NCBI GenBank assembly: GCA_945910005.1
Contig: OX246746.1
Location: 35,820,638-35,884,637 of the forward strand
Length of the DNA stretch: 64,000 nt
Source: Isoperla grammatica
Taxonomy: Eukaryota; Arthropoda; Insecta; Plecoptera; Perlodidae
Direction: 5' to 3'
Part shown: piece by piece, positions 34,242-45,676 of the stretch
How the letters are laid out: each line of letters starts with the position of its first letter
Numbering within the stretch: the stretch's first letter is position 1
Position numbers and translations under genes: made by a program
Notes under the pieces: model-generated
Databases searched by the model: none
What the model was told of the DNA's origin: nothing
What the model saw: the letters and a program-made list of their open reading frames with translations, nothing else

Positions 34242-37166
34242 GGGTCATTCCATGGAAGTTCAACCAATGCAGGTTGCCGACTTATTTCTGATATTTTTCT
34301 TAGTTGGATCGTTGATAACTACTTACTTGCAGATAGTAACACTATTTTTTTTATTTTTTTCGGATGAACGGTTTAGAAGTTACGGGCCTTGAAAGTTCAG
34401 TCCGCGTCGCGAAAATGGCAAATTTAAGGGTTTGCGTTTAATAGTGCCACACCTAAAGGGGTGAAGCTTTTGGTTTGATTTTTCCTTTCTAGGATCATAA
34501 TTGAATAGTTCTACTAGAATATGTTTTCAGAAATGTGATACTTAACATGCAAGTAGTCCAAACTGAAGGTCAAAGTCATCATATTAATTTGTTGTTTTTG
34601 CACATTTTGGGGTGTAATAACTCTGAGGGGGTTGAAGATAACCATCCAATTCTTTTTGCATAATATACTCTTTAGCCTTGTGTAATAGGAAAAAAATACA
34701 TTTTTTTGTTTTTCTGTACCCTTCATACCCAAAAATATTCCCAAAATGTAGCAAAAGTCAAATTTTGACATTTTCAAGGTCAAGTTATAGAAAAGGGGTA
34801 ACTTCAAAAAAATTGAAAATTTGGTGTTTTGTTTAACTATCTGCAAAGAACAAAACTGCCAAATATTTATGTGTTACTCAATCTGGTTTAGGAGTTACAG
34901 CCCCTCTAAAAAGGAAGTAATTCGCCCACTTTACCAGTAGGCGTACAGTGTGATTCTCAAATATAAAACACCATTTAGGCCAATAATTTACCAAATTACC
35001 TTTAAAAATAAATTAACATGTCTTTTCCATGTCCCGAAAATCCAGTTTACGGGGGTGGAAAAAGGGGGTGATTTTTTGTGAGGACACCAATATCTCAAAA
35101 ACCGAAGATGTTACAGACGTGAAAATTGGTGGTTAGATTCTCCTTCAAAAATAATGGAAAAGTACATGTTTTACCATTTTCCTAACATCCTGTTAAGAAG
35201 GATGAAAAGGGGTGGTGCTAATACTAAATTCACCCTCACGTTTTCACTCCTTCCCAACTGGATTTTCAGAAAATGGTAAAACTAGTGACTTTTAATTATT
35301 TAAACTGAATTACCTAACTATCCTTAATTATCTAATCTAATCTAAATGCTGAGTTTTTTGTCTATAACATTTTCAGTTTTTAAAATAAAATATTCACCAC
35401 CTCCTTTTTAACCCCGTGTTCACTTGTCTTAAATTGATTTCAGAAAAATTGTAAAACATGTTTATTTAATCTTAAAGAAGAATCTAAATACCAATTTTCA
35501 CATCTGCAACATCATCCATTTTCGAAATATACTTATGCTCAAAAAATAATTCACCCCCTCTTGTAACCCCCGCCCCTCTAACTGGATTTTCGAAAATTTG
35601 TAAATCAATTGTTTACATATTTTTAAATGAGTTTGTAAATAGTAATACCAAATTTCACGACTGTAACATGTTCCGTTTTTTAGTTTTAAAAAATCACCCC
35701 GTGTTTTCACCCCCTTAACTGGATTTGCAAAAAATATTCAAATACTTGTTTTTTATGTTTCAAGAAATATTTATACAAATTTTCAAGCCTTTACATAGCG
35801 TTTACGTTTACCGTTAACGATTTTGGAGGTAGGGCCTATAGGAATCTTAAAAAAAAATCCACCCCCGCTTCTCACCCCCATTAACGGGATTTTCAGAAAA
35901 TGGTATCACACGTGTACTACTTTGTTTTTTAAGGTTAATCTAAATATCAATTTTTCACGGCTATATCAGTGTCGGTTTGTTAGATACCGGTACAAGTATC
36001 CTCATTTTAAAAAACTACCCCCTTTTTCACAACCATTTCAAACCTGCCCTAGCTCATACAAGTGCAACCTTTTTGAAAAATGGTAAAATACGCGTTTCTT
36101 TATGAAGAAGAATCTATGTACCAATTTTCACATCTCGAAATCTTCGGTTTTAGAGATGAAAAAATTCACCCCCTGCACTGCACCACCCCTTTTCATCCTT
36201 CTTAACAGGATGTTAGGAAAATGGTAAAACATGTACTATTCCTTTATTTTTGAAGGAGAATCTAACCACCAATTTTCACGTCTGTAACATCTTCGGTTTT
36301 TGAGATACTGGTGTCCTCACAAAAAATCACCCCCTTTTTCCACCCCCGTAAACTGGATTTTCGGGACATGGAAAAGACATGTTAATTTATTTTTAAAGGT
36401 AATTTGGTAAAATATTGGCCTAAATAGTGTTTTATATTTGAGAATCACACTGTACGCCTACTGGTAAAGTGGGTGAATTACTTCCTTTTTAGAGGGGCTG
36501 TAACTCCTAAACGAGATTGAGTAACACATAAATATTTGGCAGTTTTGTTCTTTGCAGATAGTTAAACAAAACACCAAATTTTCAATTTTTTTGAAGTTAC
36601 CCCTTTTCTATAACTTGATCTTGAAAATGTCAAAATTTGACTTTTGCTACATTTTGGGAATATTTTTGGGTATGAAGGGTACAGAAAAACAAAAAAATGT
36701 ATTTTTTTCCTATTACACAAGGCTAAAGAGTATATTGTGCAAAAAGAATTGGATGGTTATCTTCAACCCCCTCAGAGTTATTACACCCCAAAATGTGCAA
36801 AAACGACAAATTAATATGATGACTTTGACCTTCAGTTTGGACTACTTGCATGTTAAGTATCACATTTCTGAAAACATATTCTAGTAGAACTATTCAATTA
36901 TGATCCTAGAAAGGAAAATTCAAACCAAAATCTTCACCCCTTTAGGTGTGGCACTATTAAACGCAAACCCTTAAATTTGCCATTTTCGCGACGCGGACTG
37001 AACTTTCAAGGCCCGTAACTTCTAAACCGTTCATCCGAAAAAAATAAAAAACAATTGTGTTACTATCTGCAAGTAAGTAGTTATCAATGAGCTTAATTTG
37101 AAAAATATCTCAAACATGTCAGCAACAAATTAATTCCAAATTGGTTGATTTTTCATGGAATGACCC
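34242..37166. mobile_element. Fold-back (long inverted repeat) element, 2.9 kb
   Basis: Two arms of about 980 bp (34242-35218 and 36180-37166) are near-perfect reverse complements, ending GGGTCATTCCATGG and CCATGGAATGACCC-like termini, flanked by ACAG on both sides (34238-34241, 37167-37170). The spacer of about 960 bp is itself made of degenerate units with CACCCCC, TAACTGGATTTTC and AATCTAAATACCAATTTTCA motifs. Each arm has the same 110-codon open frame in mirror positions, with no recognisable protein content. Confidence 0.88.
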
Positions 37167-38421
37167 ACAGGTCAAGTTATGATTTCTGTTATATTCTGCT
37201 AATTCTATACGATCTGTCAGTCAACAATCTCAAAGTTATACTCAATGGTCATGTCATCCGATGTTGGTATGTGGAAGACGCGGAGGAATGTGTTTTCAGT
37301 GTGGTAGAATCTTGAAGCATAGTATTTTGATATTTTACAGTTTTGTGTTTACATGCTTATGCTAATTTATTTTATGCAATTCACGTTTGAGGTAAATAAG
37401 TGATATTAATGAAAATGTGCCATTGAAAAATCTAGGGGGATTTTTATGGCCATTCACATGAGCATCCGCAAAATCAGTGATAGTTATTTTCGAAAATTAA
37501 AGACACCTTGACAAACTCCATTAATAATAAACATGTACTAGTTTAAGTGCCCGTTACCTCTTTACAAAACGGAACTGATGTGTTCCTTAGGACTAATTTA
37601 GTAAACTTTATACCGATCGAAAGGATTGTAATTGCGGATTGAGTTCTGCCATTCACACAAGCATCCGAATTACGAAAGTCTTCAATGGGGATTGTTGTGA
37701 TTGTTATCAATTGGTATTGGATACTGTCCCAAACAAATGTACAAAATGAAATTATACATACAAGCTATAAAGTGCATTCGAATATAATTTTGTTACTATA
37801 TTATGCCACGAAAAATTATAATACTATAATATAAAGATGTATAAAAACGGTTCAATGTTCTGTCCGATGTACGTACAGTCGTCCACATGCATAAATCAAG
37901 AGTATGACGAAAACCTTCTCTGCTCTGGCATTTATTCTTTACCTGCCTCTACTCTCACTCCAATCTTCGTCTCATTACCATCACCTGTCCAGGAATTACC
38001 AGAACAGTTCTTGTTTGAATATAATGTTCCGTATCCCGGCACAAGCAGTTGGAACGAGAACAATCATGGTTTTTTGGAACATTATTTCAACCGACATTTA
38101 GGATAATGAAATGATTTTGCTTGCATTATATTACGTTTTATTGAAGACGGAGAAAATTGTACATATATTACAAGTAAATGCGACATTGCTATGTTCAATA
38201 GAGCTTGGTTCTGCTGTAATAGTAGGTGGTACAACGGTACGTACTATGCAGCTAGGGCCCAGTAAAACTAACAATAGCATACATTTTGTGCCTTTACTTG
38301 TCCAAAATGTACAAAAAAGGAAGTGTTAAACATCCTTGCGCATGCTGATGGTCAGGTCATTCAATACACTTCCTTTGGGTAATGGTATTGTATATCATGA
38401 ATTGATTTGCATAACTATAAT

Positions 38422-38572
38422 AAGGACCGGTCTTACAATCTCCTAATAAGAAAGTTATTTGTAGCAATTAAGCTATTTGGAGGATTTCAAGGGTTTTGAT
38501 TGGTGGTTGCCATGGAGAAAACAAGCTATTCGACAAATAAGTAGTTATTGGGACATTGTAAGACTGGACCTA
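38422..38572. repeat. MITE with inverted ends, about 150 bp
   Basis: Left AGGACCGGTCTTACAATCTC and CTAATAAGAAAGTTATTTG; the right side is the complement CAAATAAGTAGTTATTGGGA, CATTGTAAGACTGGACC. The centre reads TTTCAAGGGTTTTGATTGG. No coding content. Confidence 0.75.
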
Positions 38573-38640
38573 AATGTAATAAAAAGAGAGTTTTTTTATA
38601 AATTCCCCAGGGTAACGTGCGTTCATGGATCGGGACACTA

Positions 38641-38689
38641 GGGGGGGGGGGGGGTATATATATATATATATATTCCTACAAATACGTAT

Positions 38690-38743
<54 letters not shown>
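38641..38743. repeat. Simple repeats: G-run, (TA)n, (ATT)n
   Basis: A G-run at 38641-38653 is followed by (TA)n to about 38671 and (ATT)n at about 38690-38743. Any open frame over it (poly-Tyr) is an artefact of the (ATT)n tract. Confidence 0.95.
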
Positions 38744-38744
<1 letters not shown>

Positions 38745-39061
38745 GCTTGTTTTGTACAATTCGATTTTGCATTTTTAGAAACTACAATTTCAACTTTTTC
38801 TAACGGTTAGCTACATGAATAAATTGTATATTCTACGGTAAAAATAAGCTATTCATGTAATGTCACTACGGTGATTCTGGTAATCAAACTCTAAATGTAT
38901 TAACATTTGATCAGCGAACAAAAACGAAGGCCTATATGCTTACGATACAAGATGGCCGTTAACACGTGTCAACGACATGACATGTGTGCTACAGCCACCT
39001 CAATAGGAGTGAACGAGACATTTTTTCAGTATCTCAATCCCCTATTTTCTAGTAATAGCAA

Positions 39062-39305
39062 ACCAATGTTGAATTGTTAATTCCAGCTTCCAATGCAGAA
39101 GGTACAGGGTTCGATTCCCGGTTCGGACTGTTTTTTTTTTTTTTTTTTTTACTTTGGAACTTAACTGTATGGCACCGTTGTCCATGTAAACGGTACCTTT
39201 GGAGCCGTCATAGCAACAGAGCACATGATAAATTGTATAAATGTCCCCTACTGAAAATCAGTTCTTGTAATTGAGAGGGTAGACTATCAATACAAATATA
39301 TTTAT
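39062..39305 (+). mobile_element. tRNA-derived SINE, copy 3
   Basis: A perfect B-box-like GGTTCGATTCC at 39108-39118 is followed by a T-run, then AACGGTACCTTTGGAGCCGTC, ATAGCAACAGAGCACATGAT, TCCCCTACTGAAAATCAGTT and GAGAGGGTAGACTAT, and a TATTTATTC-type tail. The A-box side is degenerate. Confidence 0.75.
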
Positions 39306-39375
39306 TCATTTATGAAAGACGTACTTGAAGCTTAGGTCATATGACGTCTTTCGAATCTGAAGAACAGTAATGTAT

Positions 39376-40468
39376 CAGTGGCGTGCCGTGACTTTTCTAA
39401 TGGGGGAAGCAACTACTTTTTTAAGTAATCCCTTGGCAATGGCACTTGTGAGACCCCACCCCCCCACCTAATACATGCATGGGGGGTCTGGGGGGTGGCC
39501 CCCCAGTCAATGCGGGTCCGGGGCGCATAGCCCCGGATTTTTTTGGATTATCGTGATTGCCGTAAGAGCCTTTTAACGAGTTTTAGGCAATTTACCATAA
39601 GAAATTTAAGAACAAAAATCTGATCCATTATAAAATATCAGTGCTAAAATGCCGAGTGCATTTTTTGGTTTTTGAATTGAGATTTGGCAGAGCTGGTGTT
39701 GGTCGGCCACTCTCAATAATTGCACATTTTTCTTGAAAAGATCGAGTACTAAATGGGCGCGCAAATAATTCATCGATTACATAACATTCAATCATGTTCA
39801 TGGTTATTGAAAGTTGATAGTACAAATTCAGAGAGGAGTGCACATTCGCGCTAGACCTAGATCCTCCACATCCGCGCTAGACCTAGATCCTTGGCCCACA
39901 GCAAGCGATCCGATCGAGCTCGCAGACTCGGAAGCAATCCTTCATATTGCTTATTCGCGCGTAGATGAACAACACACCAAACATTTGTCACACACTACAA
40001 TTATACTCAAATAATCAACTAATCAATGTAGAATCGCATTCCTTCTCACACTGAATGAATTTAGAAAATAAACAAAACGGTTTTACGGTTATAAAGAGGT
40101 AAAAACACGAACAACTTTCAAACCCACGTGTGTCTCGGAACAGTCTGGCTTACGGGTGCCGGGTGGAGGCAATCCGAGGCATTGCTTCCACTCGGCTTTT
40201 CTTCGTCAACCCTCGGCCGCCCTCGTCGCTTGGCCCACAGCGAAGGCCTGGCGCTCGAATTCAAACGCGTAGAATATGGTACAAGGATTTTTCATTGCGC
40301 TGTCAGTTATTTCGCATAATTCGGGTAGTTAAGTTTGGTTCATTAATTATATTTTAGTGTTACTGGTAAGCGATATTGTTAACCAGCATTGAGGGTATAC
40401 ATAGGTAATTTAGTTAAAAATAAAATGGAAGCAATGCTTCCATTGCTTCCATGGATGGCACGCCACTG
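39376..40468. mobile_element. hAT-like element with transposase remnant (1.09 kb)
   Basis: Flanked by a perfect 8-bp duplication, TAATGTAT at 39368-39375 and 40469-40476. The termini are CAGTGGCGTGCC and GGCACGCCACTG. Inside are GGGGGTCTGGGGGGTGGCCC-type sequence near the left end, a minus-strand transposase-like fragment (39628-39843) and GGAAGCAATGCTTCC repeats near the right end. Confidence 0.88.
39628..39843 (-). pseudogene. N-terminal fragment of a hAT-like (ZMYM-type) transposase
   Basis: A 71-codon open fragment in the 39376-40468 element. The segment FARPFSTRSFQEKCAIIESG, RPTPALPNLNSK, KKCTRHFS resembles the N-terminal part of hAT-derived ZMYM/DUF4371-type proteins, where a GRPTP motif precedes an aromatic/basic stretch. 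The rest of the transposase is deleted. The family call is from motif memory and should be treated as tentative. Confidence 0.4.
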
Positions 40469-40904
40469 TAATGTATGTCAATAAAATGGTAACAGTGTTT
40501 ATTACGAAAAATGATAAATTGTGGCTAGTGGTGGCGTTCTCGAACTACATGTGGATTCGATCTCCTTTCCCGCAACCACCATTGTAACTATGCTTGGAGG
40601 GTTGCCGTATACCCTAGACTCGAACGCATTGGGGGTGTAACTCGAGAAGGGATAACCCCAAATCATCTTAAGCGAATTTACGTTAACAAATTACCGGTAG
40701 TTCAAATAATCTCTCTAATTCTCCCCCAATTACTCTCGCAAGTACAATCAGTTTTTTATGTTAAGCTATGAGCAGACATGTTATTGTACTAAAACCAGGG
40801 AAGGTTGTAAAAAGTGCCAACTTAAACCTCAACAGTAAAGATCATATTATAATATCACATTGTTTTAAAGTATATTTTTATTTGTCTCATATTTGTGTGC
40901 GTCA

Positions 40905-41032
40905 CTGCGACACGTAAACGTAGCAACGAGGCACATGATAAATTTAGTATCATGTCCCCCACTGAAAATCAGTTCTAGTAACTGAGTGGGTAGGCAATAA
41001 ATACAAATTTATTTATTTATTTTATTTACCTC
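40905..41032 (+). mobile_element. SINE 3' domain, copy 4
   Basis: GTAGCAACGAGGCACATGAT, TGTCCCCCACTGAAAATCAG, TTCTAGTAACTGAGTGGGTA and a (TTTA)n tail. The 5' body is missing here. A B-box-like GGATTCGATCTCC at about 40554-40566 may be the head of the same copy with an intervening insertion, or may be unrelated. Confidence 0.65.
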
Positions 41033-41639
41033 TCAAGTCGAGTGTCTTTCTTCTGAGGTTTCGTGCAAATAAGCGTTCACGCTAAGATGTTTTCAGATTA
41101 TCAATTGAGCTCACGGACTTTATTAACAATGACACGTTGTTTCTTATTAGAGGATGCTGGGCCCGATTCCCGTAACCAGAAATCCTCAAGTTGGCGAGAT
41201 TTTCCTATAGTAGTGATAAGGTGAATTCTGGGTTTGTATTCTACAAGCAGCCCTCGGACATAGTGGAACCCGTTTTAGAAACACAACCTGAGACCCTACA
41301 AACTTGCGGGCTAGTTACTTCTTGAAGTAGCATAATTCTTTATTTTGAAGATATGACTTCGTTACTTAAAACACTACACACTGACTTAGTTCCGCTAGAA
41401 TAAATTTACCTAATTCGTATCATTTAACAACGGTTAATTAGAGTAGCGTAGGCGGAGTGAATCTTTCAATTCAACTCAAACGGCGCTTTCTGTTTCATTT
41501 TGAGCGCTCTGTCAACGCGGTTCTCATGCGGCGTTTTCCTAATTAGTAATAACAAGGGCTGTTTTCTTGCACAAATTGTGTTTTCCTTTCGAATCTTTCT
41601 TTTCAATTTTACCGCCGTCATAAAACGGCCGCCAGATTC

Positions 41640-41963
41640 GCCCGTGTTGGCGCGAGTAACGCACTCTATCGCAGACTTAGGACACTGTCTAGTGTCTACG
41701 AGCGCGAGCCAGGCAGCCATGCAAGCTACCGGAATAACACCCACATGGAACAAGGCCCACATGGAACAAGGCCCACATTTTACGATCCCGAAGCTTGCTT
41801 TGCCGTTGACCTTCATTAAGCAAATTAGGTGTGAGTAACGACTATCAAAACCAATATTAAACATTTGGCAACGCAGCATCGCTCGGGAAGCTTCGGGATC
41901 GTAAAATGTGGGGCTTGTTCCATGTGGGCGTTGTTCCTTGTGGGCGTTATTCCGCGTCCCCCA
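41640..41963 (-). repeat. Dispersed repeat with internal palindrome, copy 2 (inverted relative to 32.5 kb)
   Basis: The reverse complement of the 32521-32900 element: GAGTAACGCACTCTATCGCA, ACACCCACATGGAACAAGGC, TTTACGATCCCGAAGCTTGC, AAGCTTCGGGATCGTAAAAT and GGGCGTTATTCCGCGTCCCC occur in mirrored order. It has two CACATGGAAC units on one side and two or three GTTCC-TGTGGGCG units on the other, fewer than copy 1. Confidence 0.8.
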
Positions 41964-42272
41964 TCACTGGCCCAGTGATGACATCACAGAGCAGCTGTTC
42001 CACAGGTTGCTGAGTGTAAACAACACTGGGGCCTTGCATGACACATACATTACATTACACAACATCTAGGCCTATAACAAAAACTATTGACAATATTTAG
42101 TTTTTAAAAGAGTTAAAAACCAAATTGCGTACATAATATACAATTTAGCTCAAAGTTACACACACACGGAGACAATGTCTTTTTCATTAAATCTATCCTC
42201 AACTAGATGAAGAGGACCACATAAATATTATCAAATTAAACCAATTGTAGTAAAATCATAAAAATAGGTAAC

Positions 42273-42439
42273 TATAGGTCTCGCAAAACAACTTCGGTAA
42301 TGCTTTCGTCATCAATCAATGACGTGTTTACGGTCTCGGCCAACCCGAGCAGGTATTTGAATTAGTCACGGCTGCTGGTTGGCTGCCGCTCACCCACCCG
42401 TGGCGGAAGCATTACCGAAGATGTTTTGCGAGACCTATA
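42273..42439. repeat. MITE with about 36-bp inverted ends
   Basis: Left TATAGGTCTCGCAAAACAAC then TTCGGTAATGCTTTCG; right CGGAAGCATTACCGAAGATG then TTTTGCGAGACCTATA. The terminal TATA would fit TA duplication. The centre is GC-rich. No coding content. Confidence 0.82.
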
Positions 42440-42772
42440 ACTGTCTTACCAATAGAGTTCAGTGAAAGTAATTATTTCCTCAAAGTAGTTTGAATGTTGT
42501 CATTTGACTGTTGATTATATTCTAGATTGAACAATCAAAATTCATTTTGTGATCTACAACAATGAATTCAACTTTTCATGTCAGACATACAAAGTTTTTA
42601 CTTTTGAGATACATATTTTCTCATTACAGTTCTCTTTGAATGTTGGAATTTTATCGGTGGAAGTCAAAAAGTTTGTTTCAAATCACCGGTGTTTTCAAAA
42701 ACAATCTGATCTACAGGCATGTATTTCTATTTCCTAATTCAAATGTGTTGGTTGATTTGCAGGTACTGCTTT

Positions 42773-42836
42773 CCATTTGGCAGACCAGAAGGGGCATTAA
42801 AGGCAACACTTTCCTTACTAGAGCGGGTAAGAATGA
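42773..42836 (+). CDS. CADPS: CADPS exon 9 (64 nt)
   Basis: Residues 477 (split Arg) to 498: [20 protein letters not shown] after the first Tyr, identical to vertebrate CAPS. The acceptor is ATTTGCAG at 42765-42772 and the donor is GAGCGG/gtaaga. Entry needs one base and exit is phase 0. The very short exon is fully constrained by protein conservation and by both splice sites. Confidence 0.96.
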
Positions 42837-43004
42837 CGACCGAGTCAATCAACATAAAACTACACCCTAATCACAAACATGCACGTGAATTGTTATCAGT
42901 ATCTATTAAAGGGATGCATATTTCTGTATCAAAGATATTAATATCCAAACCTAAGAAATCATTTGATTAACATGCTTTGGAAAACCTCTTCAGATAGTTC
43001 AGAG

Positions 43005-43528
43005 TAGAGGTTTGCAAGGGTACGGGCTTGGCCCGCGGGCCCGGGCATGGGCCTTGATATGTTTATTAAGCCGGGCCCGGGCCAGGCCTGGGCCTACATA
43101 TCACTGAACGAGGAGAGATTTTTCGGGCTTTTCTAATTTTTTTTAATTGCAATGAAAGAAAAGTAATGTTATTTTACCAACATTTCCAAAACTTAAAATA
43201 AATACCAACTAGTATAAACTTCCGGTCACAACATTTGTGTTGTAATTCTTTACGTTACATATTTTCATTGGCTATAGCTACTAGAATTTCGCTTCATCTA
43301 ATTTCCTTTTTGTTCCCACCCTGTCGTTCGCATTCCTTGCCAAATAGCCTACTATAGAAATCAACTTGCTGCTTTAACAGTTGAACGGGCTTTTACCGGC
43401 AAATTTACACTTCAGGCGGGCCTAAGCCGGGCCCGGGCTTTGATTAGCTTACTCAGTACGGGCCGGTACGGGCCCGGGCTTGAAATACCGGGCGCTGGCT
43501 TCTATATTTGGGCCCGTGCAGACCTCTA
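43005..43528. mobile_element. Non-autonomous hAT-like element (524 bp)
   Basis: A perfect 8-bp duplication, GTTCAGAG, at 42997-43004 and 43529-43536. The termini are TAGAGGTTTGCA and TGCAGACCTCTA. Both subterminal regions are full of GGGCCCGGGC and GGCCTGGGCC motifs. No coding content. Confidence 0.9.
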
Positions 43529-43774
43529 GTTCAGAGTTAGGGATGGTGGACTTGAAAATGAGTCTAAACATAACCACTTCACTATATATTTAAGCCAACG
43601 TAGCTTTGATAATGTCAAACCCACCTAAACACTGCGTTGCACATTGTTGTAGATATAAACAAGAATAAAATTTTTGTTTAATTATGAATTAAAATTCTGG
43701 TGTGTAAGCAAAATATACAATTACCGCTACCCATAGAGTAGATCAGGAACACTTTTCCACATTTTGCTGTGGCC

Positions 43775-44403
43775 AAGATATTAGGGACTATCAAGTCCTA
43801 GGGATAATCGTCAGCTTATTAGGGACTATCAAGTCCTAGGGATAATCGTCAGCTGATTAGGGACTATCAAGTCCTAGGGATAATCGTCAGCTTATTAGGG
43901 ACTATCAAGTCCTAGGGATAATCGTCAGCTTATTAGGGACTATCAAGTCCTAGGGAAAATCGTCAGCTCATTAGGGACTATCAGGTCTTAGGGATAATCG
44001 TCAGCTTATTAGGGACTATCAGGTCCTAGGGATAATCGTCAGCTTATTAGGGACTATCAGGTCCTAGGGATAATCGTCAGCTTATTAGGGACTATCAGGT
44101 CCTAGCGATAATCGTCAGCTTATTAGGGACTATCAGGTCCTAGGGATAATCGTCAGCTTTAGGGACTATCAAGTCCTAGGGATAATCGTCAGCTTATTAG
44201 GGACTATCAGGTCCTAGGGATAATCGTCAGCTTATTAGGGTCTATCAGGTCCTAGGGATAATCGTCAGCTTTAGGGACTATCAAGTCCTAGGGATAATCG
44301 TCAGCTTTAGGGACTATCGAGTCCTAGGCATAATCGTCAGCTTATTAGGGACTATCAGGTCCTAGGGATAATCGTCAGCTTATTAGGGACTATCAGGTCC
44401 TAG
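43775..44403. repeat. Minisatellite, 38/36-bp unit, left block
   Basis: The unit is TTAGGGACTATCAAGTCCTA then GGGATAATCGTCAGCTTA (38 bp); a shorter form with AGCTTTAGGG is 36 bp. The core GGACTATCAAGTCC is an inverted repeat. A common variant has AGGTCC, which weakens the stem. The left block is interrupted at 44403 by a hAT insertion and resumes at 45677. Confidence 0.95.
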
Positions 44404-45676
44404 CAGTGGCGTAACTTGCTTAGTGCGGGCCCCCCCGCGAATGTAATTCACTTGGGCCCCCCTATAATCAATAGACAATAATCAATGGTCGGTGTGGGAG
44501 GTTACGTCCAAGCTAGGCGGCCCGGTGGGGAGGGGTGAAGGGGGGGGGGGGGTTACATAGTAATATTCATTCATATATTAATAATTTATTTACTCACCAA
44601 GCAGTCCTAGAAGATGGATAATGTTCTTAAAAACATCGCCTCTCACTATCTTTGTCGCGTGGAAAAGATATATTTTTGGGTCTGCAAGATCCATGTTTAA
44701 TAATCAAACGTTTTGTGTTAGAGTCTAGAATATTAGTAGGAAAATTAGCCCTGTCTGTAGGATATTGAACTTTATTATCGAACGTAACCGGCTCAGTAGT
44801 CTGATTGTGGTCACTTACTGAGATGGGGTGAGAACAACACGGGTCACTAACAGTTTCGTTTACTTCCGAAATGTCAATTTCATTTGTTTGTACGTTAGAA
44901 GATGTTGAAAAATAGGAATTGATCTTCGGCAGTTTTTTTATTTCCTTTTCTCTTTCCAACTTCTTTTTTATTTTCGCACAACCACTTTCACTCCGATAAC
45001 TCATCGCATCGTTATTCTTACACTGAACTGCTCCTTATAGTAACTTACACAAAACACAAGTTACACAGCACGGCACAAACACATATTTACAATTTTATAC
45101 TAAAACCACATAGTTAGGCCTACTATAAACACAAATTGCAACGCAAAATATAATAACAGTTTTACATGCGCGAAAGTCAAAAAACTTCCACGACCCTTCA
45201 CCGAGAAAGTTAGCGCGATACTAAAGAAGGGTAGCGGCTGGCGAGCGACGGATTCTTCGTCACTCAAGGAAAAGACCATATGTCAACTAACAATTGTGGT
45301 CAACATTTTGGTGGGCATCCCTATAATTGGGGTTTGCTTTGAAATTGCTAAATACGGAAAAACTTATTTTCTCCCCGAGTGGAGCTACACATGAAACAGC
45401 AGTGCATTTAGCACAAAGCAGCTCGCCTTCACGGAAACCACACCCTGGGACGAGGTAGTTTCCAAGAAATATGTGAATAACACTCGTTGTTCCGTTTTTT
45501 GTTTACAATTTTTTTTGTGACACGTGACACAGGGACGTATTCAAAACAGATTAGTTCAATGCATGGCAACAAAGTCTTACCAAAGACCACACACTATCAG
45601 GGGCCCTTGCGGGCCCCTAAAACCCCCGGGCCCCCCCGCGGTCGCGGGGGCTGCGGGGGCGGTAGTTACGCCACTG
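44404..45676. mobile_element. hAT element (1.27 kb), inserted in the minisatellite
   Basis: A perfect 8-bp duplication, GGTCCTAG, at 44396-44403 and 45677-45684, is made from the repeat unit itself. The termini are CAGTGGCGTAACTTG and TAGTTACGCCACTG. Subterminal GGGCCCCCC-type tracts are present on both ends. It encodes an N-terminal transposase fragment on the minus strand (44627-45004); the remainder of the transposase is deleted. Confidence 0.93.
44627..45004 (-). pseudogene. N-terminal part of a hAT (ZMYM/DUF4371-like) transposase
   Basis: A 125-codon open frame starting MSYRSESGCAKIKKKLEREK, with KLPKINSYFSTSS (a basic stretch followed by a PIP-box-like segment), a Ser/Thr-rich linker, and YPTDRANFP, IIKHGSCRPKNISFPRDKD. 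The last part matches the region of ZMYM1-like hAT proteins where a LI-x-x-GP-CQP-x-x-FPRD motif precedes the TTF-type zinc finger. The frame stops soon after, before the zinc finger and catalytic domain, so this is a deletion derivative. It sits inside the 44404-45676 element. Confidence 0.65.

Larger units (their letters stand above)
31727..42772 (+). other. CADPS: CADPS intron between window exons 8 and 9 (11 kb)
   Basis: Repeat-rich intron. Contents: a MITE (31756-32010), a CCACATGGAACAAGG-type repeat (32521-32900), a 2.9-kb fold-back element (34242-37166), a MITE (38422-38572), simple repeats (38641-38743), a SINE (39062-39305), a hAT-like element (39376-40468), a SINE tail (40905-41032), the inverse copy of the 32.5-kb repeat (41640-41963) and a MITE (42273-42439). 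The intervals 32910-34230 and 37180-38410 show nothing I can identify. Confidence 0.8.

Noticed and set aside
34514..36884. Mirror 110-codon frames as a protein-coding gene pair
   Set aside because: They lie in the two arms of a fold-back element, have low-complexity AT-rich codons and no recognised motif; listed only as a weak finding.
40128..40357. 63- and 75-codon frames (MCLGTVWLTG, MSRNSLAYGC)
   Set aside because: Overlapping frames in the GC-richer part of a hAT-like element with no recognised protein motif.
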